Source: Pseudenterobacter timonensis
GTDB lineage: Bacteria; Pseudomonadota; Gammaproteobacteria; Enterobacterales; Enterobacteriaceae
Direction of reading: 5' to 3'
Length of the DNA: 64,000 nucleotides
Assembly (NCBI RefSeq): GCF_900021175.1
Contig: NZ_FCOP01000004.1
Span: 23,577-87,576 of the forward strand
The first letter of the stretch is position 1; the number at the start of each line of letters is the position of its first letter. A program made the position numbers and the translations under genes. This document shows positions 29,756 to 40,676 of the stretch, in pieces. The notes below the pieces were generated by a model. The model was not told where the DNA came from. It made no database searches and saw only the letters and a program-made list of their open reading frames with translations.

Positions 29756-30831
29756 GCCTCTTCTCCTGCTGCAATCCGCAACGCGTTATGCCACGGGGCC
29801 AGATAGTTAGGACGGAAAAAGGCGATCGCATTTTTATCGACCGCCGCCAGCTGGCGCTGCGCTTCCCGCACCACCGCCTCGTTCAGCGCGTCAGTTGTGA
29901 ACAGGACCGGAATATGCTGCTCCGCCATATCCTGCCAGAAAGGATTCTCGCGGTTAAGCACGCAAGGCACACCCGCCTGTATCAGCAGGCAAAGCGTGCC
30001 GATCCCCTGCTGGCGCGCAAAGATAAAGTAGCCCAGATCGCACCGGCGCAGGAGCGCCAGGTAATCGTCAAATTCCAGCTTTTCGCGCAGCACGGTGAAG
30101 TTCTCAGGGGAAAAGAGCGCCAGCCCCTCCCGCTGCACTTCGTCAATCCAGGCCTCATTATGGGCAGGGTAGCCCATCGGCACAATCACGTTCACCGTGT
30201 CGCCAAACTGCTGATGTACCGCCCTGAGCGCAGCCACATGCTCGTTGCTGCGATCGCCGGAGTTGCCCACCAGAATCGTCAGCTTGCCCTCACCCGGGCG
30301 GTCGTTGGCCATAGCGTTCAGGGCCGGATCCATTCGCGTCGGGAAGTAGAGCAGTTCGCCCCGCACGTTGGGGTGCTGTTTTGCAAAGTAGCTGAGATCG
30401 CCGCGGGTGGCGAACACGCAGCCGACCCGCCCCTGCGCCAGCCGCCGCAGCGGATAGAACAGACGGAATTTCCAGCCGCGCGAGACTTCATAGAGATCGG
30501 CCCCCCAGATATGCCAGCTCACCTGCGACGGCTTTAACCCGCCGCTCAGCAGCGCCAGCCAGAGGCTCGCGTTAAACTGGCCGTGGAAGAAAAAGCGCCG
30601 GGCGCGGTTGGCCTTCGCTTTGGCGACCACCGCGCGGGCCAGCTGGGCTTTGTCCGGGAAAAAGGCGATCGACAGCGCCGGGCAGGCTGCGCTCAGGCCG
30701 TTATCCGCCCCCGCGACCATAAATTCGCGGGCGCTGGCGTGCTGTTCCGCCAGTTCATCGTTGAAAAACCGCAGAACGGTCTGGTTGTGATGTGGGATAT
30801 CCGATCCCAGAACATGAATCAGTGCAGTCAT
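29752..30831 (-). CDS. wecF: WecF, TDP-Fuc4NAc transferase (ECA lipid III synthase)
   Basis: A 359-residue family-56 glycosyltransferase, E. coli length. It adds Fuc4NAc from TDP-Fuc4NAc to lipid II, completing the trisaccharide. The opening [16 protein letters not shown] and the conserved [10 protein letters not shown] and [11 protein letters not shown] segments are characteristic. Overlaps wzxE upstream and wzyE downstream by four bases each. Confidence 0.95.
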   Translation of the reverse strand: MTALIHVLGSDIPHHNQTVLRFFNDELAEQHASAREFMVAGADNGLSAACPALSIAFFPDKAQLARAVVAKAKANRARRFFFHGQFNASLWLALLSGGLKPSQVSWHIWGADLYEVSRGWKFRLFYPLRRLAQGRVGCVFATRGDLSYFAKQHPNVRGELLYFPTRMDPALNAMANDRPGEGKLTILVGNSGDRSNEHVAALRAVHQQFGDTVNVIVPMGYPAHNEAWIDEVQREGLALFSPENFTVLREKLEFDDYLALLRRCDLGYFIFARQQGIGTLCLLIQAGVPCVLNRENPFWQDMAEQHIPVLFTTDALNEAVVREAQRQLAAVDKNAIAFFRPNYLAPWHNALRIAAGEEA

Positions 30832-32078
30832 GCGCGTTTACGCCAAATCACGAATACGCCGCAACAGGCGGCGAAATAAACAATATAGGTTGCCATATAG
30901 GCCTGAGCCGCCCCCAGCGCACCGTGGCTCGGGATCAGCCAGTGAGAAAAGGCGGTCAGCAGCGCAAACTGGCTCAGTTCCGCCAGCACATAGAGGCGCA
31001 GCGAGGCCTTCGCAATCACCAGGTAACCGAATACGTAAGCGCCTACTTTCAGCACATCGCCCACCAGCTGCCAGGCGAACAAATCGCGCATGGCGGTGAA
31101 CTTCGCGGAGAAGAGGAGCCAGATGGCAACATCGCGCAGCAGCCAGACGGTAAAACTCGCGGCGGCCACGGCCGGCAGCACAAAACGCAGAGAACGCAAA
31201 ATTTCGCGGGTGATCTCTGGCTTTGCGCTCAGGCGCGATAAGGTTGGCAGCAAATAGACGGTAAAGGAAGCCGTTATAAATTGGAGGTAGGCATCGGAGA
31301 TACTGCTTACCCCCTGCCAGATCCCCACTTCATCCCAGCTATAGTGCGCCGCCAGCAGGTTTCGCATCATCACATAAGCCACCGGCAGCGTGACGGAGGT
31401 GATCAGGGCCATCAGGGTGAATTTCCCCAGCTGGCCCGCCAGCGCGCGATCCCAGCGCGGCCTGAGGTAGTGCAGCGGTATCGTACCTCTGCGCATCAGC
31501 ATAAAGGCCGCCGGAATGACCACCAGCGCCGGCACCAGCGCCAGCCCCAGCAGCGCGCCGGTATAACCGCCCAGCCGGTAGCAGAGGTAATAGGCAATGA
31601 CGCCGATCACGCTGCCCAGAATGAGCGACAGCGCATTACCGGCCGCATCCCGGAAGCCTTTCATCAGCGCCAGCAGCAGGTTAGCCCAGGCGATCCCCAT
31701 CTGTACCAGCGCCACCAGGCGTACCAGCCCCTGGTAGTGGTGATTACCGAACAGCCCCTGACTGATGGGCGCCGCCGCCAGCAGGAAGACCAGCGCCAGC
31801 AGCGTGGAAAAGCCCAGCACCATCGCGGAGGAGGTCCCAACCACGGTACGCAGTTTTTGCGCATCGTCATGATGTTGAGCCACATATTTGGTGACACCGT
31901 TGAAGATGCCCGCCCCGGCCAGCACGCCGAGAACGGTCACCAGCTGGCGGAAGTTACCCGCCTGCCCGACCCCGGAAGGCCCAAATGAGACCGCCAGCAG
32001 CTTAACCACCAGCAGTCCGGCGCCAATTTTTACAAGCGTGGACGCGGCGGTCCACACCGATGCTTTCGCCAGCGACAT
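30828..32078 (-). CDS. wzxE: WzxE, ECA lipid III flippase
   Basis: A 416-residue MATE/Wzx-type flippase with twelve membrane segments, E. coli length. It moves the undecaprenyl-linked trisaccharide across the inner membrane. The N-terminal [21 protein letters not shown] is the typical first helix of the family. It starts one base after the wecE stop and overlaps wecF by four bases. Confidence 0.94.
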   Translation of the reverse strand: MSLAKASVWTAASTLVKIGAGLLVVKLLAVSFGPSGVGQAGNFRQLVTVLGVLAGAGIFNGVTKYVAQHHDDAQKLRTVVGTSSAMVLGFSTLLALVFLLAAAPISQGLFGNHHYQGLVRLVALVQMGIAWANLLLALMKGFRDAAGNALSLILGSVIGVIAYYLCYRLGGYTGALLGLALVPALVVIPAAFMLMRRGTIPLHYLRPRWDRALAGQLGKFTLMALITSVTLPVAYVMMRNLLAAHYSWDEVGIWQGVSSISDAYLQFITASFTVYLLPTLSRLSAKPEITREILRSLRFVLPAVAAASFTVWLLRDVAIWLLFSAKFTAMRDLFAWQLVGDVLKVGAYVFGYLVIAKASLRLYVLAELSQFALLTAFSHWLIPSHGALGAAQAYMATYIVYFAACCGVFVIWRKRA

Positions 32079-32079
32079 A

Positions 32080-33210
32080 TCAGCGGAAATAGCTCAGAAG
32101 CGTATTGCTCACCGTGCGTTGATTCACCGGCGTGAGGTTGTAGAACAGCGGCAGGCGAAGCAAACGCTCACTTTCACTCGTGGTGTAGCGATCTTCGCCC
32201 GCGAACCGGCCAAAGGCTTCTCCGGCGGGGCTGGAGTGCAGCGGGATATAGTGGAACACCGCCAGGATTTCCGCCTCTTTCAGCCACTCAATCAGCGCGC
32301 TGCGATCGTCGTTATCGCGCAGTTTGATATAGAACATATGCGCGTTGTGCGCGCACTCTGCCGGGACGGTGGGCAGTTCAATGCGACCACTCTGCGCCAG
32401 GGGGGCCAGCGCATCGTAGTAGGTTTGCCACAGGGAGAGACGCTGCTGGTTAATACGATCCGCCGCCTCCAGCTGCGCCCAGAGGTAGGCCGCCTGCAGA
32501 TCCGCCATCAGGTAGCTGGAGCCGAGATCGCGCCAGGTATATTTATCCACCTGCCCGCGGAAAAACTGGCTGCGGTTGGTCCCTTTCTCGCGGATGATTT
32601 CCGCGCGCTCCACCAGCTCACGGTCGTTAATTAAAGTCGCGCCGCCTTCACCGCCTGCGGTGTAGTTTTTGGTTTCGTGGAAGCTAAAGCAGCCAATATG
32701 GCCAATGGTGCCCAGCGCGCGCCCTTTGTAGGTGGACATCACCCCCTGCGCGGCATCTTCTACCACGTAGAGATTGTGCTTTTTGGCAATCGCCATGATG
32801 GTATCCATCTCGCACGCCACACCCGCATAATGAACCGGTACGATAACGCGCGTTTTGTCGGTAATCGCCGCTTCGATCAGGGTTTCATCGATATTCATGG
32901 TGTCCGGGCGAACATCCACGAAGACAATTTTTGCCCCGCGCAGCACAAAGGCGTTAGCGGTGGAGACAAAGGTGTAGCTTGGCATGATGACTTCATCGTC
33001 CGGCTGGATATCCAGCAGGAGAGCCGCCATCTCCAGAGAGGCGGTACAGGATGGCGTCAGCAGCACCCGGGCGCTGTGAAAGCGCTGCTCCATCCACTGC
33101 TGACAGCGGCGGGTAAAGCCGCCGTCGCCGCACAGCTTGCCGCTGCCCATCGCAGACTGCATGTAATCGAGTTCGGTTCCCACAACGGGAGGCGCATTAA
33201 ATGGAATCAT
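32080..33210 (-). CDS. wecE: WecE, TDP-4-oxo-6-deoxy-glucose aminotransferase
   Basis: A 376-residue PLP enzyme of the DegT/DnrJ/EryC1 family, E. coli length. It makes TDP-Fuc4N from the product of RffG, using glutamate. The PLP Lys lies in FHETKNYTAGGEGG; PSYTFVSTANAFVLRGA and VVEDAAQGV are conserved parts of the cofactor pocket. It follows wecD after four bases and precedes wzxE with a one-base gap. Confidence 0.95.
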   Translation of the reverse strand: MIPFNAPPVVGTELDYMQSAMGSGKLCGDGGFTRRCQQWMEQRFHSARVLLTPSCTASLEMAALLLDIQPDDEVIMPSYTFVSTANAFVLRGAKIVFVDVRPDTMNIDETLIEAAITDKTRVIVPVHYAGVACEMDTIMAIAKKHNLYVVEDAAQGVMSTYKGRALGTIGHIGCFSFHETKNYTAGGEGGATLINDRELVERAEIIREKGTNRSQFFRGQVDKYTWRDLGSSYLMADLQAAYLWAQLEAADRINQQRLSLWQTYYDALAPLAQSGRIELPTVPAECAHNAHMFYIKLRDNDDRSALIEWLKEAEILAVFHYIPLHSSPAGEAFGRFAGEDRYTTSESERLLRLPLFYNLTPVNQRTVSNTLLSYFR

Positions 33211-33214
33211 GGTT

Positions 33215-33889
33215 TCACCTGTATAACCAGTAAGCGGTTGCCTCTACGTTGGCCCCGCTTGCAATATATCGTTTAAGCGCGGCGGTGTTGCCCAGCTGGG
33301 TCGCCACCCGCAATATTGAAAGCTTTCGCATCTGCGCCCACGTTAGCGCGGCCTGCATCAGCTTATCGCCCATCCCGCGACCGGCCAGCAGGCCGATGCG
33401 CGCCTCGCGCGCATTAAGCTGGCGCAGGGAGACAAAGGCTTTAATCTCGCCATCCGGCGCGCGGAAAACCAGACACTCATGATCGAACGTGCCTTTTACC
33501 GCATTCTCGATCCACTGCGCGTAAAAGCGTCCGCTGGCGTCCGGGGCATACCACGGCGCGCGAAACCGGCTGCGGGCAAACGCCTGAGCAGCCAGCTCGC
33601 GCAGCGCGGGGATATCCTGCTGCGTGGCAACTTCCGCGCCCGGCGCGCTGTGCTGCGTAACCGGCATCGCCAGATCCACTTCGCCTTCCACCAGCTGAAA
33701 CCCCAGCGACTGCAGCGCATCCAGCAGATCGGTACGCTCCGCCGGCACCTTAACCTGCACCCGCTGCCACGCCGCGAGATCGGCCTCAGTCAGGGCGGAC
33801 GCCGCGTCGTTTACACGCACAATGGCTGACGAGAGTCCAAAAAAATCGCTCTCCCAGGCGAGCGGTTCAATACTGGCGTGGACGGGCAC
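33215..33889 (-). CDS. wecD: WecD, TDP-Fuc4N N-acetyltransferase
   Basis: A 224-residue GNAT acetyltransferase, E. coli length, that acetylates TDP-Fuc4N to TDP-Fuc4NAc with acetyl-CoA. The acetyl-CoA loop is in [18 protein letters not shown], and [19 protein letters not shown] is a family-specific stretch. The start at 33889 lies inside the last codons of rffH, a 23-base overlap in another frame; the match to the E. coli N-terminus ([13 protein letters not shown]) supports it. Confidence 0.93.
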   Translation of the reverse strand: MPVHASIEPLAWESDFFGLSSAIVRVNDAASALTEADLAAWQRVQVKVPAERTDLLDALQSLGFQLVEGEVDLAMPVTQHSAPGAEVATQQDIPALRELAAQAFARSRFRAPWYAPDASGRFYAQWIENAVKGTFDHECLVFRAPDGEIKAFVSLRQLNAREARIGLLAGRGMGDKLMQAALTWAQMRKLSILRVATQLGNTAALKRYIASGANVEATAYWLYR

Positions 33890-34748
33890 GGAGCAGCTCC
33901 AGCAGATAGTGGCCGTAGCCGGTTTTTGAGAGCCGGGCGGCGGCGCGCTTCACGCCATCGTCGTCCAGCCAGCCGTTACGCCAGGCGATCTCTTCCAGGC
34001 AGGCGATTTTGAAACCCTGTCGTTTTTCAACCGTCTGCACAAAGGTGCTGGCCTCGATCAGGCTGTCATGAGTACCGGTATCGAGCCAGGCAAAACCGCG
34101 ACCCAGCAGCTCGACGGTGAGCTTCCCCTCCTCCAGATACATCTGGTTAATGGAGGTGATCTCAAGCTCGCCGCGCTCGGAGGGTTTCACCCGCTTCGCG
34201 TAGTCAACCACATTACCGTCGTAAAAATAGAGCCCCGTTACCGCCCAGTTTGATTTTGGCTGTTTCGGCTTCTCTTCCAGCGAAACGGCGCGGAAGTTAT
34301 CGTCAAACTCCACCACGCCGAAGCGCTCAGGATCCATCACCTGATAGCCAAAGACCGTTGCCCCCTCGGTACGGGCCGCCACGCTGCGTAGCTTCGGGCT
34401 AAATCCCTGGCCAAAGAAGATGTTATCTCCCAGCACCAGGCAAGCGGGTTCGCCGTTCAGAAAAGTTTCGCCGATGATGAAGGCCTGTGCCAGTCCGTCC
34501 GGGCTGGGCTGCTCCGCCCAGCTCAGGGCGATACCAAACTCCGAGCCATCTCCCAGCAGACGCTGGAAAGCGGGCTTATCTTCAGGCGTGGTGATGATCA
34601 GAATGTCGCGGATCCCGGCCAGCATCAGCACGGAGAGCGGATAATAGATCATTGGCTTGTCGTAAATGGGCAGCAGCTGTTTCGATACGCCGCGCGTAAT
34701 GGGATGCAGCCGTGTGCCGGAACCGCCCGCCAGGATGATGCCTTTCAT
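33867..34748 (-). CDS. rffH: RffH, glucose-1-phosphate thymidylyltransferase
   Basis: A 293-residue nucleotidyltransferase, E. coli length, with the signature [13 protein letters not shown] at the N-terminus and [12 protein letters not shown] for metal binding. It makes TDP-glucose from TTP and glucose 1-phosphate, the first step to TDP-Fuc4NAc. Paralogous to RmlA of O-antigen synthesis, but its place in the wec operon identifies it as RffH. It is 15 bases downstream of rffG and overlaps wecD. Confidence 0.95.
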   Translation of the reverse strand: MKGIILAGGSGTRLHPITRGVSKQLLPIYDKPMIYYPLSVLMLAGIRDILIITTPEDKPAFQRLLGDGSEFGIALSWAEQPSPDGLAQAFIIGETFLNGEPACLVLGDNIFFGQGFSPKLRSVAARTEGATVFGYQVMDPERFGVVEFDDNFRAVSLEEKPKQPKSNWAVTGLYFYDGNVVDYAKRVKPSERGELEITSINQMYLEEGKLTVELLGRGFAWLDTGTHDSLIEASTFVQTVEKRQGFKIACLEEIAWRNGWLDDDGVKRAAARLSKTGYGHYLLELLRARPRQY

Positions 34749-34763
34749 AAACTCCCCCTCTGC

Positions 34764-35831
34764 TTAGCCCTTCAGGCCCAGCCGTTCGCCCTGATAGCTA
34801 CCGTCAAGAACCTGCTGCCACCAGGCTTCGTGAGTGAGATACCACTCCACCGTTTTGCGGATGCCGCTCTCGAAGCTTTCCTGCGGTCTCCAGCCCAGTT
34901 CGCGCTCAATTTTTGAGGCGTCGATGGCGTAGCGCAGATCGTGGCCCGGACGGTCGGTGACATACGTGATGAGATCGCGATAGCGGTTCACGCCCTGTGG
35001 TTTGGCAGGTACCAGCTCCTCCAGCAGATCGCAGAGGGTGGTAACCACCTCAAGATTCTTCCGTTCGTTGTGGCCGCCAATATTGTAGGTCTCACCAGGC
35101 TTGCCTTCGGTCGCAACCAGATAGAGCGCCCGGGCGTGATCTTCCACGTAGAGCCAGTCGCGGACCTGCTGGCCGTTGCCATAAACGGGCAAAGGCTTGC
35201 CCGCGAGGGCGTTCAGTATCATCAACGGGATCAGCTTTTCCGGGAAGTGGTACGGACCGTAATTATTTGAACAATTGGTAACCAGCGTTGGCAGCCCGTA
35301 GGTGCGCAGCCAGGCGCGAACCAGGTGGTCGCTGCTGGCCTTCGACGCGGAATAGGGGCTGCTCGGGGCATACGGCGTGGTTTCGGTGAAGAAATCATCC
35401 GCGGAGTGCAGGTCGCCATAAACCTCGTCGGTGGAGATATGGTGGAAACGGAACTGCGCTTTTTTCCCGGCTTCCAGCGTGCTCCAGTAAGTGCGGGCAG
35501 CTTCAAGTAGGGTATAGGTGCCGACGATATTGGTTTCAATAAACACCGCCGGGCCATCAATGGAGCGGTCAACGTGGCTTTCCGCCGCCAGATGCATCAC
35601 CGCGTCTGGCTGGTAGGCGTCAAAAATCCGCGCCAGCGATTCACGGTCGCAGATATCCACCCGCTCAAAGGCGAAACGCGGATCGTCGGCAACCGGCGCC
35701 AGCGAGGCCAGGTTACCCGCGTAGGTCAGCTTATCGACCACCACGACAGCGTCGGGGGTGTGCTGAATAATATGCCGCACCACGGCGGAGCCAATAAAGC
35801 CCGCGCCGCCGGTAATCAGGAGCCGTCTCAA
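34764..35831 (-). CDS. rffG: RffG, dTDP-glucose 4,6-dehydratase
   Basis: A 355-residue extended short-chain dehydrogenase with NAD-binding GGAGFIGS and the catalytic [10 protein letters not shown]. It converts TDP-glucose to TDP-4-oxo-6-deoxyglucose. The start is TTG at 35831. AAGGAG lies seven bases upstream, the TTG overlaps the wecC stop (TTGA), and the length then equals E. coli RffG. The GTG at 35837 would sit one base after the ribosome-binding site and is unlikely. Paralogous to RmlB. Confidence 0.94.
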   Translation of the reverse strand: MRRLLITGGAGFIGSAVVRHIIQHTPDAVVVVDKLTYAGNLASLAPVADDPRFAFERVDICDRESLARIFDAYQPDAVMHLAAESHVDRSIDGPAVFIETNIVGTYTLLEAARTYWSTLEAGKKAQFRFHHISTDEVYGDLHSADDFFTETTPYAPSSPYSASKASSDHLVRAWLRTYGLPTLVTNCSNNYGPYHFPEKLIPLMILNALAGKPLPVYGNGQQVRDWLYVEDHARALYLVATEGKPGETYNIGGHNERKNLEVVTTLCDLLEELVPAKPQGVNRYRDLITYVTDRPGHDLRYAIDASKIERELGWRPQESFESGIRKTVEWYLTHEAWWQQVLDGSYQGERLGLKG

Positions 35832-37090
35832 CGCCACACTCCTTTGGTATCAACGATGTACTGCTGGCGCACCGCTTCACCGTCAATCGCCCTGAACGGG
35901 CTGTGATCGACCAGCAGCACCAGTACGTCCGCCGTCGCCAGCGCCTCGTCAATGGTGACCAGCTGGCAATGCCCCGCCAGCGCTTTCGGCAGGGAGTGGA
36001 TATTCGGCTCGACCACCAGCGTCTCGCCCGCGTGCCACTGGGCAACCATCTGCGCAATTTCCATCGCCGGGCTTTCGCGCAGATCGTCAATGTTTGGCTT
36101 AAAGGCCAGGCCAAAGCAGGCGATTTTCAGTTCGCTGGCGCGCTTGCCGCTCTGCGCCAGACAATCCGCCACGGTGGCTTTCACCTGATTCATCACCCAG
36201 TGCGGCTTGCCGTCATTCACCTCGCGGGCGGTACGGATCAGGCGCGCCTGATCAGGGTTCTGCGCCACGATAAACCACGGGTCGACCGCGATGCAGTGGC
36301 CGCCGACGCCCGGGCCCGGCTGAAGGATATTCACGCGCGGATGGCGGTTCGCCAGGCGGATCAGCTCCCAGACGTTAATCCCCTGGTCGGCACAGATCAG
36401 CGACAGCTCGTTGGCAAAGGCGATGTTGACGTCGCGGAAGCTGTTTTCCGTCAGCTTGCACATTTCAGCGGTGCGGGAGTTGGTCACCACGCACTCGCCT
36501 TCAAGGAAGATGTTGTAGAGTTCGCTGGCGCGGGCGGAGCAGACCGGCGTCATGCCGCCGATAACGCGATCGTTCTTAATCAGTTCCACCATCACCTGCC
36601 CCGGCAGCACGCGCTCCGGGCAGTAGGCCACGTTGATATCGGCCTGCTCCCCCGCCTGCTGCGGGAAGGTCAAATCCGGGCGAGACTCGGCGAGCCAGGC
36701 CGCCACCTGTTCAGTGGCGCCGACGGGGGAGGTGGATTCGAGGATCACCAGCGCCCCTCTCTTCAGCACCGGGGCGATTGCTTTCGCCGCCGCTTCCACA
36801 TAGGCCATATCAGGCTCATGATCGCCTTTAAATGGCGTCGGAACGGCAATAAGGTAAGCGTCCGCTTCTACCGGCGTGGTGCTGGCTTTCAGGAATCCCC
36901 CTTCGACGGCGGTTTTCACCACCTTATCGAGATCTGGCTCCACGATATGAATTTCACCCCGGTTAATGGTATCAACCGCATGCTGGTTGATATCCACCCC
37001 CACAACCTGTTTTTGACGAGAGGCGAAGGCGGCCGCAGTAGGCAGCCCGATATAGCCCAGACCCACGACAGAGATGGTAGTAAAACTCAT
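35828..37090 (-). CDS. wecC: WecC, UDP-ManNAc dehydrogenase
   Basis: A 420-residue UDP-sugar dehydrogenase, E. coli length. NAD-binding [16 protein letters not shown] is at the N-terminus, the catalytic Cys lies in [15 protein letters not shown], and a C-terminal UDP-binding domain follows. It oxidises UDP-ManNAc twice to UDP-ManNAcA. It starts four bases inside the wecB stop (ATGA) and its own stop overlaps rffG. Confidence 0.96.
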   Translation of the reverse strand: MSFTTISVVGLGYIGLPTAAAFASRQKQVVGVDINQHAVDTINRGEIHIVEPDLDKVVKTAVEGGFLKASTTPVEADAYLIAVPTPFKGDHEPDMAYVEAAAKAIAPVLKRGALVILESTSPVGATEQVAAWLAESRPDLTFPQQAGEQADINVAYCPERVLPGQVMVELIKNDRVIGGMTPVCSARASELYNIFLEGECVVTNSRTAEMCKLTENSFRDVNIAFANELSLICADQGINVWELIRLANRHPRVNILQPGPGVGGHCIAVDPWFIVAQNPDQARLIRTAREVNDGKPHWVMNQVKATVADCLAQSGKRASELKIACFGLAFKPNIDDLRESPAMEIAQMVAQWHAGETLVVEPNIHSLPKALAGHCQLVTIDEALATADVLVLLVDHSPFRAIDGEAVRQQYIVDTKGVWR

Positions 37091-38217
37091 AGCGATACCC
37101 GATTGTGTTTAAGTGCATGCAAAATACGGCTACAGGCCTGACCGTCGCCATAAGGGTTATGGGCGTGGCTCATGGCCTGATACTCTTTTTCATCGCGCAG
37201 CAGCCGCGTTACCTCTTCAACAATATGATGAGAGTCGGTGCCGACCAGGCGCACGGTGCCGGCATCAACCGCTTCCGGCCTTTCGGTGGTTTCCCGCATG
37301 ACCAGCACCGGTTTGCCCAGCGACGGCGCCTCTTCCTGAATGCCGCCCGAGTCGGTGAGGATCAGCCAGGCGTGATTCATCAGCCAGACGAACGGCAGGT
37401 AGTCCTGCGGCTCAATCAGCATCACGTTTTTAACGTGGCCGAGAATGCGGTTAACCGGCTCGCTGACGTTAGGGTTCAGGTGAACCGGATAGACAATCTG
37501 CACATCCTCGTTGTTAGCCGCGATTTCCGCCAGCGCATGGCAGATTTGCTCAAAGCCGCGACCAAAGCTTTCGCGGCGGTGCCCGGTGACCAGAATCAGC
37601 TTTTTGTTGCTGTCGAGGAAGGGATAGCGTTCCGCCAGCTCGGCACGCAGATGGTCGCTCGCCATGACGCGGTCGCGCACCCAGATTAGCGCGTCGATGA
37701 CCGTATTACCGGTGACGAAAATTTTGCTGTCGCTGATATTCTCCCGCAGCAGATTCTGACGGGAATTTTCAGTTGGTGCGAAGTGATACATTGCCAGATG
37801 GCCGGTCAGGGTGCGGTTCGCCTCCTCCGGCCACGGCGAATAGAGATCGCCCGTGCGTAAACCCGCTTCCACATGCCCAACCGGAATACGCTGGTAGAAC
37901 GCGGCGAGGCTGGTGGCAATGGTGGTAGTGGTATCGCCGTGAACCAGCACGACGTCAGGCTTGAAAGACTCCAGAATAGGTTTTAAACCTTCCAGAATAC
38001 GGCAGGTAATTTCAGTCAGTCCTTGTCCCGGTTTCATAATATTGAGATCGTAATCCGGGACAATAGAAAAGAGATTTAAAACTTGATCAAGCATCTCCCG
38101 ATGCTGCGCGGTAACACAGACTTTTGCCTCAAAACAGGCGTCGTTGGTCAGCGCATGGACCAGAGGCGCCATCTTGATGGCTTCCGGCCTTGTGCCAAAT
38201 ACGGTAAGTACTTTCAC
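37087..38217 (-). CDS. wecB: WecB, UDP-GlcNAc 2-epimerase
   Basis: A 376-residue non-hydrolysing epimerase, E. coli length, with [13 protein letters not shown] at the N-terminus and [18 protein letters not shown] for UDP binding. It makes UDP-ManNAc for ECA. The frame is open 40 codons further up, but GTG 38217 ([10 protein letters not shown] follows) with GAAGAGA upstream is the conserved start. Confidence 0.95.
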   Translation of the reverse strand: MKVLTVFGTRPEAIKMAPLVHALTNDACFEAKVCVTAQHREMLDQVLNLFSIVPDYDLNIMKPGQGLTEITCRILEGLKPILESFKPDVVLVHGDTTTTIATSLAAFYQRIPVGHVEAGLRTGDLYSPWPEEANRTLTGHLAMYHFAPTENSRQNLLRENISDSKIFVTGNTVIDALIWVRDRVMASDHLRAELAERYPFLDSNKKLILVTGHRRESFGRGFEQICHALAEIAANNEDVQIVYPVHLNPNVSEPVNRILGHVKNVMLIEPQDYLPFVWLMNHAWLILTDSGGIQEEAPSLGKPVLVMRETTERPEAVDAGTVRLVGTDSHHIVEEVTRLLRDEKEYQAMSHAHNPYGDGQACSRILHALKHNRVSL

Positions 38218-38273
38218 ATCGATTCTCTTCGAGTAGGCGATGAAGGCTACAGCCTTCATCGTAGACGGCGTTT

Positions 38274-39320
38274 TTAATGTGTGCGACGACGCGTTAACGC
38301 GACGCCTGCGCCGACCAGCGCGCCCACAATCCCCCACATGATCATCAGGAATGCACGACGTGGGCTATCGCGTTTTACCGGTTCTTCAGGAGTTCTTAAA
38401 TAACGATAGGTCTGAAAACGCGGATCTAAAACCGGCCCAACGTTCAGTGTGTTGAGCATGGCGCGGTTTTGGTCGTAGTCAAGATCGTAGTCCGGCCCCA
38501 CCGCCTGCAGGTTTTCCAGGCGCGCCTGCAGCATAGGGCGGCCCAGCAGGAACATTTCAGAATCGGGAAGTTCGTCGGCCGGCACGTCGGTTTCACTGCG
38601 GGAAATATTGCTCTTCTCGGCAATAATCAGCGCCTGCTGCAGGTTATGCACGCGGCGGTTAAAGATCGTCCGTGCGACCTCTTCCTGACGTTTGACCTGC
38701 GCCTTCATCTGGATAGTACGCGCCGCCCAGGCGCCTTTAAGCTCCTCGTTAAGATGGCTCGCCGCACGCTGGCTTGCAAAGGCGACATACTGACGGAGAA
38801 GATTATTGGCATCCGGCGCGGTCTCAGCAATCAGCTTGACGCTGTCGTTGATATTGCGCAGCGGATCGGCGGGCATGAACTGAATGTTGTTGATAAGCTC
38901 ATCCAGCAGTGCAGCGTCCGCTTTGGTGTTATCCACCCGGCGCTGCTTGTAATAGTCGGTCTGGGACCAGAAGTCGCGGCGCGTATCCCAGGAGGCGAGC
39001 TGCATGATGAACTCTTTATAGGATTCGTCCATCACCGACGGCTGATCCGCCGTCGCCGGATTCGCTTTAATGTCGAGATTACGCAGGAACTGCTGCTGAG
39101 AGTAGAACCCGCTCAGCATATTCACCGTTGGCCTGTCGGTAATTGCTGTGGCGCTCCACTCCTGTTTAGCAAAGAAGGTGTAAGCCAGCGCCAGCAGGGC
39201 GAACCCCAGCGCGCATCCTGCGATCCAAAGCTTGCCAGCCCACAAAACACGAAACAAACCACGAATATCCAGCTCGTTTTCTGTTACCACTGATTTCGCT
39301 CCTGCCAACGGTTCAGTCAT
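38274..39320 (-). CDS. wzzE: WzzE, ECA chain-length regulator
   Basis: A 348-residue Wzz/polysaccharide co-polymerase with two transmembrane helices near the ends (about residues 31-52 and 318-340) and a long helical periplasmic domain between. The Pro-rich segment before TM2 ([18 protein letters not shown]) is the family hallmark. It sets the modal length of ECA chains, including the cyclic form. ATG 39320 is preferred to the GTG one codon upstream and gives E. coli length. The wzzE-wecB gap of 56 bases is the largest inside the operon. Confidence 0.94.
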   Translation of the reverse strand: MTEPLAGAKSVVTENELDIRGLFRVLWAGKLWIAGCALGFALLALAYTFFAKQEWSATAITDRPTVNMLSGFYSQQQFLRNLDIKANPATADQPSVMDESYKEFIMQLASWDTRRDFWSQTDYYKQRRVDNTKADAALLDELINNIQFMPADPLRNINDSVKLIAETAPDANNLLRQYVAFASQRAASHLNEELKGAWAARTIQMKAQVKRQEEVARTIFNRRVHNLQQALIIAEKSNISRSETDVPADELPDSEMFLLGRPMLQARLENLQAVGPDYDLDYDQNRAMLNTLNVGPVLDPRFQTYRYLRTPEEPVKRDSPRRAFLMIMWGIVGALVGAGVALTRRRTH

Positions 39321-39332
39321 CACAATCCCGGT

Positions 39333-40436
39333 TTACTTAGTTAATGTTGGATTTTTACCACTGCTTCTGCGCATCCGACGTTTAAGACGCTTTATGAAGC
39401 GCGCCACTTTCCAGGCGCGTTTAATGCAATAGCCGTACAGGAAAAAGGCAAGCAAGAATAGTACCAACATGACCCATTCAGGAATGAAATGGGCATATTC
39501 TGCAGCGACGCCAATCCCCGCGAGGATAGCGGCGGCAAGGGTAATCAGCACAAATGCCTGACGAGAGGTAAAACCGGCGCGCATGATCAGATGGTGAATA
39601 TGCTGACGGTCAGGCGAGAAAGGACTCATCCCTTTACGCAGACGGCGGTACATAATCGCCACCATATCCATCAGCGGAATGGCAATAATCCACAGCGCCG
39701 TGACCGGGCTGATAGGATGCGTCTTGCCCTGGGTGGTTTCGAGCAAAATCCAGATAACCGTAAAGCCAATCAGCGTACTGCCCGCATCGCCCATAAAGAC
39801 TTTATAGCGACGGCCCAGCACGCCAAGATTGAGACAGATATAGGGAAGGATGGCGGCGATCATGGCGAAACACCACATGGAGAGGCTGTACTGGCCGTCA
39901 AACCACAGGATAATGCCAATCGCGGCGAAGGAGACGGAAGAGAGCCCGCCCAGCAGACCGTCGATACCATCCACCATATTAAAGGCGTTGATGGCGGCCC
40001 ACACGGCAAAGAGAGTGAGGAAGTAGCCAAACGGCCCCAGCACCATCTCCCATGAACCGAAGATATAGCCCAGGCTGCTCAGATAAAGCTTGCCCACTAC
40101 CATCATGATAATACCGATGGCGGCCTGAACCGAGGCGCGGAACTTAACGCTGATATCAAAGCGATCGTCGAGCGCGCCAACCAGGACCAGCACGCCCGCA
40201 CAGGCGAGATAGAGCGCCGCATGAGGAATATAGTAATCGGCAATGGCGAAGGTAAAGCAGATACCTGCGTAAACAGAAATCCCCCCGACCAGAGGAATCA
40301 ATCCCTGATGACGTTTACGAAAATTTGGTTTATCCACCAACCCGACTCTTTTTGCCACTTTACGCGCAATAAACAAAAAGCAGGTTGTGAATAGAAAAAT
40401 ACTGATTAGCTCAGTTGCCGCAGTGAGTAGATTCAC
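39333..40436 (-). CDS. wecA: WecA, UndP GlcNAc-1-phosphate transferase
   Basis: A 367-residue polytopic enzyme, E. coli length, about eleven membrane segments. Mg-binding and catalytic motifs are NMVDGIDGLLGG, VFMGDAGSTLIG and DRQHIHHLIM. It transfers GlcNAc-1-P to undecaprenyl phosphate, starting ECA and many O antigens, and is the target of tunicamycin. Start is GTG 40436 (NLLTAATELISIF follows); two TTG codons upstream extend the frame but lack a better ribosome-binding site. First gene of the ECA operon; 240 bases to rho hold its promoter. Confidence 0.95.
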   Translation of the reverse strand: MNLLTAATELISIFLFTTCFLFIARKVAKRVGLVDKPNFRKRHQGLIPLVGGISVYAGICFTFAIADYYIPHAALYLACAGVLVLVGALDDRFDISVKFRASVQAAIGIIMMVVGKLYLSSLGYIFGSWEMVLGPFGYFLTLFAVWAAINAFNMVDGIDGLLGGLSSVSFAAIGIILWFDGQYSLSMWCFAMIAAILPYICLNLGVLGRRYKVFMGDAGSTLIGFTVIWILLETTQGKTHPISPVTALWIIAIPLMDMVAIMYRRLRKGMSPFSPDRQHIHHLIMRAGFTSRQAFVLITLAAAILAGIGVAAEYAHFIPEWVMLVLFLLAFFLYGYCIKRAWKVARFIKRLKRRMRRSSGKNPTLTK

Positions 40437-40629
40437 AATGGTTGCTCTCAACAAAAGTTAGTCCCGGAAGTATACCCATGAAGAGTCTGCCGCTGAAGAA
40501 TCGAAGCAGCTCTCTTTCAACTCCCTTTGTATATTTTTCAATCAATTAATTTTTTAACGGTGCTACTAACGCATTGTCGCACTGGTTAGACCAAAATGGG
40601 AGCGCGCGTTAATAGCCTATAGTCCATAA

Positions 40630-40660
40630 AAGAAAAACGCCACGTAAAAACGTGGCGTTT
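40630..40660 (-). terminator. Intrinsic terminator of rho
   Basis: AAACGCCACGT and ACGTGGCGTTT form an 11-base-pair stem with a TTT loop on the minus strand, continuing into TTTCTTTT. It lies shortly after the rho stop and upstream of the wecA promoter region. Confidence 0.85.
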
Positions 40661-40676
40661 AGCGGCTTTATTTTGC

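Noticed and set aside
33867..33889. The 23-base overlap of rffH and wecD as a possible frameshift or misannotation
   Set aside because: Both protein ends match their E. coli counterparts, so the overlap is a normal feature of this operon.
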